This document shows positions 17,706-26,227 of a stretch of DNA of 39,325 nt, in pieces; within the stretch, counting starts at the first letter, position 1, and the number at the start of each line of letters is the position of its first letter. The DNA comes from Calditrichota bacterium (GTDB lineage: Bacteria; CLD3): positions 1 through 39,325 of the forward strand of contig QQUF01000051.1 of assembly GCA_008501735.1 (NCBI GenBank), in the 5' to 3' direction. A program made the translations under genes and the position numbers. The notes under the pieces were generated by a model, which did no database searches, was not told the DNA's origin, and was given only the letters and a program-made list of their open reading frames with translations.

Positions 17706-18662
17706 ATGAATTATAAAAGTTTAGCTTTTACGAGCTTATCTGCTGTTCTGTTAGCTGGTTCTGTTTTTGCTGGTAATCCAACAAAAATTGGAACTAACTC
17801 TGGAGCAATTCTTAGAATCCCTGTTGGAGCTCGTGGAACTGCTCTTGGTGGAAGTGGAGTTGCTAATCTTACAGGAGTAGAAGCAATTTTCTACAATCCT
17901 GCTGGATTAACAGGAATTAACAAAGTACAAGTAACATTTTCTCATATGAAATATCTTGCTGACATTGATGTAAATTATGGTGCAGTTGGTTTTTCTATGG
18001 GAGAATATGGCAACGTTGGTTTGACTTTTCAAGGTGTAAACATTGGTGACATTCTTGAAACTTCAGAGTCAGCTGCTAGTAGCTTTACTGGAAGAACAAT
18101 TAGCCCAACTACTACTGTAATTGGATTGAATTATAGCTTGGACTTAACTGACCAAGTTACTGTTGGTACTTCTGCAAATTTCTACAACGAGCCTCTTGGT
18201 GATGTTGACGGAAGCACAGTTTTCTTAAACTTTGGTGTCCGTTACAGTAATTTGTGGGAAAACTTAAATGTTGGTGTTGCTTTCAAAAACTTTGGTCCTG
18301 ATGTCGAATACACTAGCTCTAATAAAAATGAGCTTTGGGAACAATACGAATTACCTTCGTATTTTCAAATCGGTGTTGGATACAACTTTGACCTTAACGA
18401 AGAAAGTTCAATTAACGTTGAAGCAGATTTCTTAAACCATAGTTATTCATCAGATGAAGTTTTGTTTGGTGCTGAGTATGAATTTAGAAAAATGCTCTTC
18501 TTAAGAGCTGGTTATGCTTATTCTGCTCAAGATGATTACCTATATGGAATGACTCTTGGTGCCGGACTTAAGTATCAAAGTTTCGGTTTTGACTACGCTT
18601 GGAGACAAACAACCGATTTCTTTGACCACCAACAATTATTTACTTTCAACTTTAGCTTTTAA
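17706..18662 (+). CDS. PorV/PorQ-family outer-membrane barrel protein
   Basis: A 318-residue protein with signal peptide (SLAFTSLSAVLLAGSVFAG) and the family's N-terminal signature GARGTALGGSGVANLTGVEA followed by FYNPAGL. PorV-type 14-strand barrels bind SprA and shuttle folded T9SS cargo to the attachment complex; PorQ-type relatives also belong to T9SS. The remainder is alternating beta-strand sequence ending in the aromatic terminus FTFNFSF. An in-frame ATG at 17691 exists, but the GGAG between the two ATGs and the signal-peptide shape favour 17706. It is the last gene of the receptor/secreted-protein/barrel unit and is followed by a strong terminator. Because many paralogues occur in these genomes, it may be a dedicated partner of the upstream secreted protein rather than the housekeeping PorV. 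Confidence 0.88.
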   Translation: MNYKSLAFTSLSAVLLAGSVFAGNPTKIGTNSGAILRIPVGARGTALGGSGVANLTGVEAIFYNPAGLTGINKVQVTFSHMKYLADIDVNYGAVGFSMGEYGNVGLTFQGVNIGDILETSESAASSFTGRTISPTTTVIGLNYSLDLTDQVTVGTSANFYNEPLGDVDGSTVFLNFGVRYSNLWENLNVGVAFKNFGPDVEYTSSNKNELWEQYELPSYFQIGVGYNFDLNEESSINVEADFLNHSYSSDEVLFGAEYEFRKMLFLRAGYAYSAQDDYLYGMTLGAGLKYQSFGFDYAWRQTTDFFDHQQLFTFNFSF

Positions 18663-18690
18663 TAGTATAAAAGTAATAGGTTAGTAATTT

Positions 18691-18727
18691 AGGGCAGTAA
18701 ACTTTTGGTTTACTGCCCTTTTTGTTT
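18691..18727 (+). terminator. Rho-independent terminator of the receptor/secretion cassette
   Basis: A perfect 12-bp stem (AGGGCAGTAAAC at 18691-18702 paired with 18708-18719), a 5-base TTTTG loop, and a T-rich tail TTTTGTTTT. It lies 29 bases after the PorV-like stop codon. This is the cleanest terminator in the window. Confidence 0.93.
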
Positions 18728-18778
18728 TGTAAGAGTTCTGAATTCAGTAAATTTGAAGAATTCAAAATTAGGATTTTA

Positions 18779-19570
18779 ATGAATTACTATTTTTCGATTT
18801 GGTGGAATTACGTTCTTCAAAACATAAAAGTCGTTTTGACTTACCGAGTAAATTTTATCATTAGCTTCTTTGCAACTTTGATTTACGTTGTAATTAACTT
18901 GAGTTTTATTTGGGTGATTTTTGAAAATATTCCATCACTTGCAGGTTGGAACTTTTACGAAGTCATTTTTATGTTTGGAATCGGTGAAATTACTTTTGGG
19001 GTTTTTGCTGTAATTGGGCAAAATTTTACAAATAATTTGGCTGCCAATATTGTTGACGGACAACTTGATAGAACTTTACTTCGACCAATAAATCCATTCT
19101 TACAACAGTTAATCGAAAATTTTAACTTGAATGACGTTGTTATTGTTTTCAAAGGTTTGGTGTTGGTTACTTTTGCAGTTCTTAATTTAAATTTAGAAAT
19201 TGGTTTAAAAGAAATCCTGATTTTCATCGTGGCAATTTTTAGTGGAAGCATTACTTACCTTGGAATTTTTGTAACGATTTCGAGCTTGTCTTTTTGGCTA
19301 AAGGACAGAAGAGGATTGATTGACCCACTTTACGTAATGAATAATTATTCTCGCTGGCCCCTAAATATTTATCCTAAAATCATTCGTTTTTTTATGACTT
19401 GGGTTTTACCTTTCGCCTTTGTTGCATTTTATCCGACAAACCTAATTCTTGGAAAAGAAGACTTTATGCAAATTTCAATGTTCGCCCCATTTATGGCAAT
19501 CCTGACACTTTGTTTTGCCTTTTTTATCTACTCCAAAGGAATCAAAAAGTATGAATCGACTGGCACTTAA
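18779..19570 (+). CDS. ABC-2 type transporter permease
   Basis: A 263-residue integral membrane protein, with about six hydrophobic segments, of the ABC-2 permease family related to PF06182 (DUF990). Diagnostic stretches are the amphipathic start MNYYFSIWWNYVLQNIKVVL, the loop DGQLDRTLLRPINPFLQQL, and a hydrophobic C-terminal half ending in YSKGIKKYESTGT. It should form the membrane channel of an exporter with a separate ATPase. Such permeases usually occur in pairs next to an ATPase gene, and none is adjacent here. The start at 18779 is chosen over an in-frame TTG at 18722, which falls in the U-tail of the preceding terminator. Its 3' end overlaps the next gene by 20 bases, indicating co-transcription. 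Confidence 0.85.
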   Translation: MNYYFSIWWNYVLQNIKVVLTYRVNFIISFFATLIYVVINLSFIWVIFENIPSLAGWNFYEVIFMFGIGEITFGVFAVIGQNFTNNLAANIVDGQLDRTLLRPINPFLQQLIENFNLNDVVIVFKGLVLVTFAVLNLNLEIGLKEILIFIVAIFSGSITYLGIFVTISSLSFWLKDRRGLIDPLYVMNNYSRWPLNIYPKIIRFFMTWVLPFAFVAFYPTNLILGKEDFMQISMFAPFMAILTLCFAFFIYSKGIKKYESTGT

Positions 19571-20774
19571 GACTTTAATTTTTATATTCTTTTTTTCTTG
19601 TGGCTCAAAAGATGAATCTCAAATTGAGAAGACCGTTGAAGCCGAAATTCAAGAAGAAATCGAAACTAAAATAGAAATTGAAAAAAGTCTTTACGAAAAA
19701 ATCGATACTTTAAAGGTTAAACGAAACGACACTTTCGGCAAAATTATTACTAGGCAAGGTCTTGATTATTCTTGGGTTCCAAAAATCACAACAGTCGCAA
19801 AAGAGGTTTTTGACATCAGAAGAATTAATGTCGGAAGAAAATTTTTGTTCTTTTGGGAAAACGATTCCACGCTTTCAAAAATTGTCTATGAAATTAACAA
19901 GATTTCCTTTTTGGAAATTCAGACTAAAAATGATTCCGTTATTGCAAATTTAATATCAAAAAATATCGAAGTTAGGCAGAAAATTCTTTTGGGAGAAATT
20001 GACTACTCGCTTTACAACACGATAATTGATGCTGGTGGAAATCCTTTAGTCGCAAATAAATTGGTAGATATTTTTGGTTGGGTAATTGATTTTTTCACAA
20101 TTCAGAAAGGTGATAAATTTAAAGTTATCATCGAAGAACGTTATGTTGATGGGAAATTTGTAGATTTTGGGAAAGTTCTTGCTGCTGAAATTACAAATTG
20201 GGGTGAAAGTTATAAAGCATTTTATTTTGAAGAAGACGACGGAGTTTATGGCTATTTTGACGAAGAAGGAAATTCATTAAGAAGATTGCTTTTAAAATCT
20301 CCTTTAAATTTTTCAAGAATTTCTTCAAAATATCAAAAGGGTAGAATGCACCCAGTTTTGAAAAGGCGAAAAGACCATTTGGGAACTGATTACGCTGCGG
20401 CAACAGGAACTCCAATTTGGTCAACTGGAGACGGAAAGGTGATTGAAAAAGGTTACACGCGAGGCAATGGAAATTACGTTAAAATCCGCCATAATAATAT
20501 TTACACAACTGGTTATCTTCATATGTCGAAATTTGCAAGAGGAATGAAGAAAGGCAAAAAAGTTAAACAAAAAGAAATTATTGGTTACGTCGGTTCGACT
20601 GGACTTGCAACTGGACCTCATTTGTGTTACAGGTTTTACAAACATGGAAGACAGATTGACCCTTTTAAAGAAAAAGTTCCATCAACTGAACCAATCCCTC
20701 AAAAATACAAAGAAAATTATCTTAAAAGTGTTCAAAAATGGGAAAAGGAATTAGAGAAAATTTTGTTATTTTAG
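19551..20774 (+). CDS. M23-family peptidoglycan metallopeptidase lipoprotein
   Basis: A 407-residue lipoprotein: hydrophobic leader then lipobox FFFSC with lipidated Cys17, an acidic Glu/Lys linker (about 22-50), a central region and a C-terminal M23 (LytM) domain at about 265-380. Zinc and catalytic residues are visible as HLGTD (His276, Asp280), YLHMS (His324) and GPHLCYRF (His357). The usual HxH is HxC here (Cys359), a variant I associate with Bacteroidota M23 proteins; cysteine can ligate zinc, so activity is likely retained. Enzymes of this family cleave peptide cross-links of the cell wall or activate amidases. The ATG at 19551 places the signal correctly; an upstream in-frame TTG lies inside the permease gene. 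It overlaps that gene by 20 bases, hence probably the same transcript. Confidence 0.9.
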   Translation: MNRLALKTLIFIFFFSCGSKDESQIEKTVEAEIQEEIETKIEIEKSLYEKIDTLKVKRNDTFGKIITRQGLDYSWVPKITTVAKEVFDIRRINVGRKFLFFWENDSTLSKIVYEINKISFLEIQTKNDSVIANLISKNIEVRQKILLGEIDYSLYNTIIDAGGNPLVANKLVDIFGWVIDFFTIQKGDKFKVIIEERYVDGKFVDFGKVLAAEITNWGESYKAFYFEEDDGVYGYFDEEGNSLRRLLLKSPLNFSRISSKYQKGRMHPVLKRRKDHLGTDYAAATGTPIWSTGDGKVIEKGYTRGNGNYVKIRHNNIYTTGYLHMSKFARGMKKGKKVKQKEIIGYVGSTGLATGPHLCYRFYKHGRQIDPFKEKVPSTEPIPQKYKENYLKSVQKWEKELEKILLF

Positions 20775-20797
20775 AACTTTAATTAAAAAAGAGGAAT

Positions 20798-20847
20798 TTC
20801 GTTTTTGTTTACATTGTTGTTGAACTAAAGTCATTTTCAAAAACGAA
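20798..20847. repeat. Imperfect inverted repeat upstream of the diguanylate cyclase gene
   Basis: TTCGTTTTTG (20798-20807) pairs with CAAAAACGAA (20838-20847) across 30 bases, ending 16 bases before the ATG at 20864. No U-tract follows, so it is not a terminator; it could be an operator or a leader hairpin. Support is modest. Confidence 0.4.
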
Positions 20848-20863
20848 TTTCTAAGGAAATCAA

Positions 20864-21778
20864 ATGGACTCAGATAAATTTTTCGATATTAAAGATAAAA
20901 AAATAATGATAGTTGACGATGACCCGTTAATTGTCAAATTAATAGAAAAATTCTTCAAGAAAAAATTTAATTTTGATTGCACAATTTGTAATTCTGGAGA
21001 AGCTTGCCTAGAAGAATTAGAAAAAAATGAATTACCTGATTTAATTCTATTAGATATAAATATGCCTGGGCTTTCGGGGTATGACGTTTGTTCTAAAATT
21101 CGAGATGATAAAAGAATGCATTTAGTCCCAATAATTTTTATTTCAGCTTATGATAAAATTGAAAATAAAATTATTGGATTTAAGTTAGGAGTTGATGATT
21201 ACTTAGTTAAGCCATTTAATATGAAAGAGTTAGAAGTAAGAGCTATTTCTCTTTTAACTCGAATTGACCAACTTATCAAACTCTCTTACAAAGACGAACT
21301 TACTGGTCTTTACAACCGCAGATACTTTAGTGATTTTATGGAATTTCAAATTTCAACTCACAAAAGGCAAAACAAACCGCTTTCACTAATAATTTTTGAT
21401 ATAGATTTTTTCAAAAAAGTTAATGATACTTATGGGCATTTAGCAGGCGATTTTATTCTTCAAGGTTTTGCTAAAGAGATTCAGAAATTTATCCGAAAAA
21501 CAGATTTAGTCGCTCGTATTGGAGGTGAAGAATTTGTAGTCGCTTTCCCTGATACAAATGCAGAATCTGCGAAAAGTAAAATTGAACAATTGAGAAAACA
21601 CATTGAAGAAATGACTTTTGACTTTGAAAACGAGATAATAAAAATAACGTTTAGTGCTGGAGTTGTCGAGTTCAGAGGAATTGTGAATGATACACAATCT
21701 CTTTTAGACAAAGCTGACGTAGCACTTTACGAAGCAAAAAAAACTGGACGCAATAAAATAATAATAGCAAGTAATTAA
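20864..21778 (+). CDS. Response regulator with GGDEF domain (diguanylate cyclase)
   Basis: A 304-residue two-domain signalling protein. The receiver domain (about 12-130) has the acidic pocket DDD (18-20), phosphoacceptor Asp64 in LLDINMPG, and the conserved lysine in DYLVKPF. The GGDEF domain (about 140-300) begins with DELTGLYNRRYF, carries the metal-binding FDIDFFKKVND, and the catalytic signature GGEEF at residues 220-224. An inhibitory-site motif RKTD sits five residues before it. It should therefore make cyclic di-GMP when phosphorylated and be subject to product inhibition. It is preceded by an 89-base gap, so may have its own promoter, and is followed after 3 bases by nadC. The cognate histidine kinase is not in the window. 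Confidence 0.93.
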   Translation: MDSDKFFDIKDKKIMIVDDDPLIVKLIEKFFKKKFNFDCTICNSGEACLEELEKNELPDLILLDINMPGLSGYDVCSKIRDDKRMHLVPIIFISAYDKIENKIIGFKLGVDDYLVKPFNMKELEVRAISLLTRIDQLIKLSYKDELTGLYNRRYFSDFMEFQISTHKRQNKPLSLIIFDIDFFKKVNDTYGHLAGDFILQGFAKEIQKFIRKTDLVARIGGEEFVVAFPDTNAESAKSKIEQLRKHIEEMTFDFENEIIKITFSAGVVEFRGIVNDTQSLLDKADVALYEAKKTGRNKIIIASN

Positions 21779-21781
21779 AAA

Positions 21782-22615
21782 ATGATTTCTACACAAACTA
21801 AAAAATTAGTAAAAATAGCACTTACAGAAGATATTTTAACAGGCGACGTTACTTCAGAAGCAATTTTCCACGAAGAAGAAGCTATCGCAGCAATTTATGC
21901 AAAAGCCAATGGCATAATTTCAGGGTTGGAAGTTGCAAATGAAGTTTGTCATCAAATTGACAAAGGTTTAAATTTTCAACCAAAAGTCAAAAATGGCGAA
22001 GAGGTAAAAAAGAAACAAATTGTTGCCGTTATTGCAGGGAAGACAGTCTCAATTCTAAAAGCTGAAAGAGTAATGCTTAATTTTCTCCAAAGGCTTTCAG
22101 GGGTTGCGACAAGAACTAATAATTTCACAAAGTTATTAAATGGCTACAAAACACAAATTTTCGACACACGAAAAACCACTCCCGGAATGAGATTCTTGGA
22201 AAAAGAAGCAGTTCTTAATGGAAATGGAAAAAATCATAGAATCGGACTTTATGACCAAGCATTGATAAAAGACAATCACATTGAAGCAGTTGGCGGAATT
22301 ACAGAAGCCGTAAACAGAGTTGTCGAATTCAACAAAGGCAAAGAAAACTTCATAATTGTTGTTGAAACAAAAAATCTTGAAGAAATCAAAGAAGCTCTTG
22401 AACTTCCTGTTACAAGAATTATGATAGATAATTTCTCACCAAAAGAAGCAGAAAAAGCAGTGAAATTTGTTAATGGTCGAAAACCACTTGAGGCTTCAGG
22501 TGGAATTACTGAAGAAAATATTGTCGAATATGCAAAAGCTGGAGTCGATTTTATTTCAATCGGAGCTTTAACGCATTCTGTTAAAGCCTTAGATTTAAGT
22601 TTGTTAATAAAGTAG
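21782..22615 (+). CDS. nadC: Nicotinate-nucleotide pyrophosphorylase (carboxylating)
   Basis: A 277-residue enzyme of NAD biosynthesis that converts quinolinate and phosphoribosyl pyrophosphate into nicotinate mononucleotide, CO2 and pyrophosphate. Family signatures: TEDILTGDVTSEAIF near the N-terminus, AERVMLNFLQRLSGVAT, the active-site DTRKTTPGMRFLEKEAV, KDNHIEAVGG, and the C-terminal LEASGGITEENI and DFISIGALTHSVKALDLSL. Length is normal (270-300). It follows the diguanylate cyclase gene with only 3 bases between and precedes the Ig-like lipoprotein by 6, so it is inside a long transcription unit. nadA and nadB are not in the window. Confidence 0.96.
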   Translation: MISTQTKKLVKIALTEDILTGDVTSEAIFHEEEAIAAIYAKANGIISGLEVANEVCHQIDKGLNFQPKVKNGEEVKKKQIVAVIAGKTVSILKAERVMLNFLQRLSGVATRTNNFTKLLNGYKTQIFDTRKTTPGMRFLEKEAVLNGNGKNHRIGLYDQALIKDNHIEAVGGITEAVNRVVEFNKGKENFIIVVETKNLEEIKEALELPVTRIMIDNFSPKEAEKAVKFVNGRKPLEASGGITEENIVEYAKAGVDFISIGALTHSVKALDLSLLIK

Positions 22616-22621
22616 AATCAA

Positions 22622-24292
22622 GTGAAATTTAAGATTTATGAAATCCTATCTTTTCTGATTCTTGTTTCTTGTGCAAAAGTAGAACCTCCAACTGGTGGAC
22701 CTGAAGACACTGTTCAACCAGAAATTCTTGAGTTCTCACCACAAGACCGAAGCACAAATATTTCGCCTTTACCAGAAATAAAAATCAAATTTTCAGAAAA
22801 GATGAACAATGAAAACGTAGAGCAGAACGTTTACTTTGTTCCCGAAGTTGAAGAAATTGATTTCTCTTGGACAGGTTATACTTTTTACGTTTCTCCAAAA
22901 GATTCCCTTCTCAAAAACAAAACTTACACTTTTAATCTTGCACCTGGAATTGAAGATTACCACAAAGTAAAAACAGACTCCGATTTCAAAATTGCATTTT
23001 CAACAGGCGATACAATTGACTCACTTTTTATCTCGGGTAAAACTGAAAAAGCGAGTAGAGTAGTAGTTTGGTGTTTTGAAGTTGAAGAAGACTCTGTTTT
23101 TTTTCCAAAAAAAGAAAAAATTGTTAGCTACACGAAAGCAGATTTGGAAGGAAATTTTTCAATCGAAAATTTGCCTTCTGGGAATTTTAGAATTTTTGCT
23201 TTCACAGACTCAAACAAAGACGACAAATTTACACGAAGCAAAGAAAAATTCGCGGTTTACCACAAAGACATTTCGTTGAATGCCGAAAATATTTCAGAGG
23301 AAAACTTGAGATTGTTTTTCACCGAAAATGATACGACTCAATTAATTGTTAGAAACATTGTTCCTGTTTACGACACAAGATTTAGAGTGAATTTTAACAG
23401 AGAACCAATCGAAATTTCAAAAGATTACCTCAAAATTATTTCAGCAGATTCGACTCAAGAAGTGCAAGTTGAAGATTTTTATTTTAACCCCAACGACTCG
23501 TTGCAAATGATTGTTGAAGTTGAAAGTATGGACTCAACAAAATATATTTTTGATTATACAAAGTTAGTTTATGCTCAAGTAAATAAGCCAAAAGAAGACA
23601 CAACGTTCACATTTAAGTTTACGGGTTTTTCTAAGAAAGACTCATTTTACCCGAAGCCTGTAAAGTTCTTCCCAAAAGAGAAATCGGTTTTGCTTCCAGA
23701 AACAAAAATTCAAGTTTGGTTTGACGAGCCTTTAAATGAAAATAGGCTTAATCAAATAAGTTCCGTTATTGCAAAAAACAAAACAGATTCACTAACAATC
23801 AAAAAAATATTTAAAACTAACAAAAATCAAACCTTCCTAAATATCTTCGAGATTCCGAAAAAAGACAGTACTGAAATTAGAATTTTATTTAATGAGACTT
23901 CACTTTCAGACAAATTCGCAAATCTTAATACTGACACGACTTTAACTATTAGTTATCTTACACCAAATCCAGTAAAGTATTCTACGGTTTCAGGAAAAAT
24001 CAAAACTCAATCGGACCTTAAAAACAGCGTTTTTTCATTAGTTCCAATAAACCAAAAAACTGGAATTGAATTAAAATTAGACTCTGAAAATCGTTTCAAA
24101 AGTAATTTTGTAAAACCTGGAAGTTACTTACCAATGATTTTTGAAGATAGAAATCAAAACCAAAAATTAGATTTGGGCTTAGATTTTCCTTTCCAATTTT
24201 CTGAAAAATTTCACATTTGGGAAACCGATACTTTGATTTTTAAAGAGAATTGGGAGTACGACGAAATTGAACTCAAACTTGAAGATTACTAA
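22622..24292 (+). CDS. Ig-like (SbsA/Big_5 type) domain lipoprotein
   Basis: A 556-residue lipoprotein starting with GTG; lipobox LVSC with Cys17, followed by the characteristic AKVEPPTGGPEDTVQPEI that opens many Bacteroidota Ig-like lipoproteins. A Big_5-type sandwich covers about 33-135 (FSPQDRSTNISPLPEIKI to FKIAFSTGD), then a carboxypeptidase-regulatory-like segment (ENLPSGNFRIFAFTDSNKDD, about 190-215), with a further Big_5-like stretch near 345-450 (FFPKEKSVLLPETKIQVWF) and a second regulatory-like end (PGSYLPMIFEDRNQNQ). Its role is not established; it is probably an outer-membrane or periplasmic structural lipoprotein. The stop codon TAA is directly followed by the ATG of dapF, so the two are co-translated. 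Confidence 0.85.
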   Translation: MKFKIYEILSFLILVSCAKVEPPTGGPEDTVQPEILEFSPQDRSTNISPLPEIKIKFSEKMNNENVEQNVYFVPEVEEIDFSWTGYTFYVSPKDSLLKNKTYTFNLAPGIEDYHKVKTDSDFKIAFSTGDTIDSLFISGKTEKASRVVVWCFEVEEDSVFFPKKEKIVSYTKADLEGNFSIENLPSGNFRIFAFTDSNKDDKFTRSKEKFAVYHKDISLNAENISEENLRLFFTENDTTQLIVRNIVPVYDTRFRVNFNREPIEISKDYLKIISADSTQEVQVEDFYFNPNDSLQMIVEVESMDSTKYIFDYTKLVYAQVNKPKEDTTFTFKFTGFSKKDSFYPKPVKFFPKEKSVLLPETKIQVWFDEPLNENRLNQISSVIAKNKTDSLTIKKIFKTNKNQTFLNIFEIPKKDSTEIRILFNETSLSDKFANLNTDTTLTISYLTPNPVKYSTVSGKIKTQSDLKNSVFSLVPINQKTGIELKLDSENRFKSNFVKPGSYLPMIFEDRNQNQKLDLGLDFPFQFSEKFHIWETDTLIFKENWEYDEIELKLEDY

Positions 24293-25093
24293 ATGAATTT
24301 AAATTTTACAAAAATGGTCGGTTGCGGAAATGATTTTGTTGTAATTGAAAATTTTGACAAAAAGTTCGGCTATAACCCAAAATTAGTTCAAAAAATCTGT
24401 CAGCAAAAATTTGGAATCGGAGCAGATGGACTTTTAGCTTTAGAAAATTCTCAAATTCCAAAAGCTGATTTTAAAATGCGTTACTTTAATGCTGATGGTT
24501 ACGAAGTAGATTTCTGTGGGAATGGAGCTCGTTCAATTTTCAATTTCGCTTTCAAAAATAATATTTCAAATTCTAATGGTTTTTTTGAGGCTTCTGACGG
24601 ACTACATTTTGCAGAAATTATTGGTGAATCTGTGAAACTTAAAATGAAACCAGTTTTACAAAATGAAATTTTTCAAATTAATTTATTCGAAAAATTAAAT
24701 GGATTTTCTCTTAACACTGGAGTTCCGCATTTTGTCTCTTGGCACGAAAACCTTTCAGAAGCAAATTTCATAAAAACTTTAGGTTCTCAAATTAGGTTCG
24801 ATGAAAATTTCCAACCAAATGGAACGAATGCAAACTTTGTTGAAATTTTAGATGGTAATAAAATTTTCGTAAGAACTTTTGAGCGTGGAGTAGAGGACGA
24901 AACTCTTTCTTGTGGAACTGGAGTTGTCGCAAGTGCAATTGCTTCAAAAATTTCTGGAAAGACCAACAGAAATTCTATTCAAGTCAAAACTCTTGGCGGA
25001 AATTTGGCTGTTGAATTTAGTGATGACTTACAAGACATTTTCCTAACTGGAAACGCCGACTTTGTTTTTGAAGGAAAAATTGATTTAATTTGA
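24293..25093 (+). CDS. dapF: Diaminopimelate epimerase
   Basis: A 266-residue cytoplasmic enzyme that interconverts LL- and meso-diaminopimelate for lysine and peptidoglycan synthesis. The two active-site cysteines lie in DFCGNGARS (N-terminal half) and LSCGTGVVASA (C-terminal half); the start FTKMVGCGNDFVVIENF and FGIGADGLL match the family. Length is slightly short of the usual 270-280. The ATG abuts the preceding stop codon, and a TPR lipoprotein gene follows after 12 bases. Confidence 0.96.
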   Translation: MNLNFTKMVGCGNDFVVIENFDKKFGYNPKLVQKICQQKFGIGADGLLALENSQIPKADFKMRYFNADGYEVDFCGNGARSIFNFAFKNNISNSNGFFEASDGLHFAEIIGESVKLKMKPVLQNEIFQINLFEKLNGFSLNTGVPHFVSWHENLSEANFIKTLGSQIRFDENFQPNGTNANFVEILDGNKIFVRTFERGVEDETLSCGTGVVASAIASKISGKTNRNSIQVKTLGGNLAVEFSDDLQDIFLTGNADFVFEGKIDLI

Positions 25094-25105
25094 TGAATTA
25101 AAATT

Positions 25106-26227
25106 TTGGAACAACAAATCAAAAAACTAACATTAAAATTTATTCTTTTCTTAAGTGTCGCAACTTTATCCTTTTCCTGTGCGGCAAAAAAGAAATCCGT
25201 TTCGGTAATTGAAAAAAATGATTCTCAAATCTCAAAAGAATCAAATCTCGATTACTCAAAACCTCTTACTGAAAAGAAAAGAAAGAACCTTCTTGAAAAA
25301 TGGCTCGAAAGAAAAACTAAAGAAACAGGTTTGGAAATTGTTGCTAAAGAAAATTTGGAAAAACAAACAGAAATATTTGCAGGACTTGAGCAAGGTTTTA
25401 ATGCTTTTGTGAACGAAGATTTTGATTACTCAATTGATTTGTTTGAAAAGTCCTTAATTCAATTGGGGACAAATTTTAGTGAAGACAAAGAAACTGTTTC
25501 AAGAGCTTACAACAGTCTTGGAAATTCTTATTACCAAAAACGTTACATTGCCGAAGCACTCGAAGTTTACCAAATTGCAATTTTACTCAAAAGTGATTTT
25601 TCAGAGGCTTACAACAATGTTGGTTTGATGAATTTTATTTTGAGAGATTACGAGAATGCTAAAATTTATTTCAAAAAATCGATTGAGTTAAAACCCGGTT
25701 ATCGAATTGCGATGTTAAACTTGAGAGTTACGGACAAAATTTTAGACAAATCTCTGAACCTCGACAGTATGGAATTGCTCAAAACTGATATTTCTAAAAA
25801 AGAACTTCCAAGCCAAATCAAATTTTACAACTTAATTCTTTCAATTGACAGCACTTATCATTTCGCTTACAACAATTTGGCTGTTTGCTATTTTTTGGAC
25901 AGTGAACACGAAAAAGCTATCGAAAATTTGGAAACTGCGATTGGTATTGAGCCAAATTTTGCTGAAGCCTACAATAATTTAGGTTACATTAATTCTGCCA
26001 AAGAAAACTATCCTGAAGCAAAGAAATTATTTCTCAAAGCAATTTCGCTTAAAGTCGGTTACAAAGAAGCCTACAATAACCTTGCTTACACTTACTACAA
26101 ACTTGGCGATTTGGCGAGTGCGAAAGCATTTTGGAAAGCAGTTTTGGATTACGACCCTTCTGACAAAGATGCTTTAGACGGTTTACGAAGTTTGAGAACT
26201 ACTCGTAAAAACACAGGGAGATTTTAA
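25106..26227 (+). CDS. TPR-repeat lipoprotein
   Basis: A 373-residue lipoprotein with TTG start, leader ILFLSVATLSFSC and lipidated Cys25. After a charged linker, at least five tetratricopeptide repeats can be read from about residue 95 on, with consensus stretches NSLGNSYYQKRYIAEALEVY, YNNVGLMNFILRDYENAKIY, YNNLAVCYFLDSEHEKAIEN, YNNLGYINSAKENYPEAKKL and YNNLAYTYYKLGDLASAKAF. Such repeats form a protein-binding superhelix; the partner is unknown. A nearby ATG at 25093 hits a stop after one codon, so TTG at 25106 is the only start that retains the signal peptide. Its stop codon touches the ATG of the recombinase-like gene. Confidence 0.85.
   Translation: MEQQIKKLTLKFILFLSVATLSFSCAAKKKSVSVIEKNDSQISKESNLDYSKPLTEKKRKNLLEKWLERKTKETGLEIVAKENLEKQTEIFAGLEQGFNAFVNEDFDYSIDLFEKSLIQLGTNFSEDKETVSRAYNSLGNSYYQKRYIAEALEVYQIAILLKSDFSEAYNNVGLMNFILRDYENAKIYFKKSIELKPGYRIAMLNLRVTDKILDKSLNLDSMELLKTDISKKELPSQIKFYNLILSIDSTYHFAYNNLAVCYFLDSEHEKAIENLETAIGIEPNFAEAYNNLGYINSAKENYPEAKKLFLKAISLKVGYKEAYNNLAYTYYKLGDLASAKAFWKAVLDYDPSDKDALDGLRSLRTTRKNTGRF

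Noticed and set aside
18722-18778. Upstream TTG start for the ABC-2 permease.
   Set aside because: It would begin inside the U-tail of the preceding terminator and add 19 non-membrane residues; the ATG at 18779 gives the family N-terminus.
20798-20847. Inverted repeat after the M23 gene taken as a terminator.
   Set aside because: 30-base loop and no U-tract on either strand; kept only as a low-confidence repeat.
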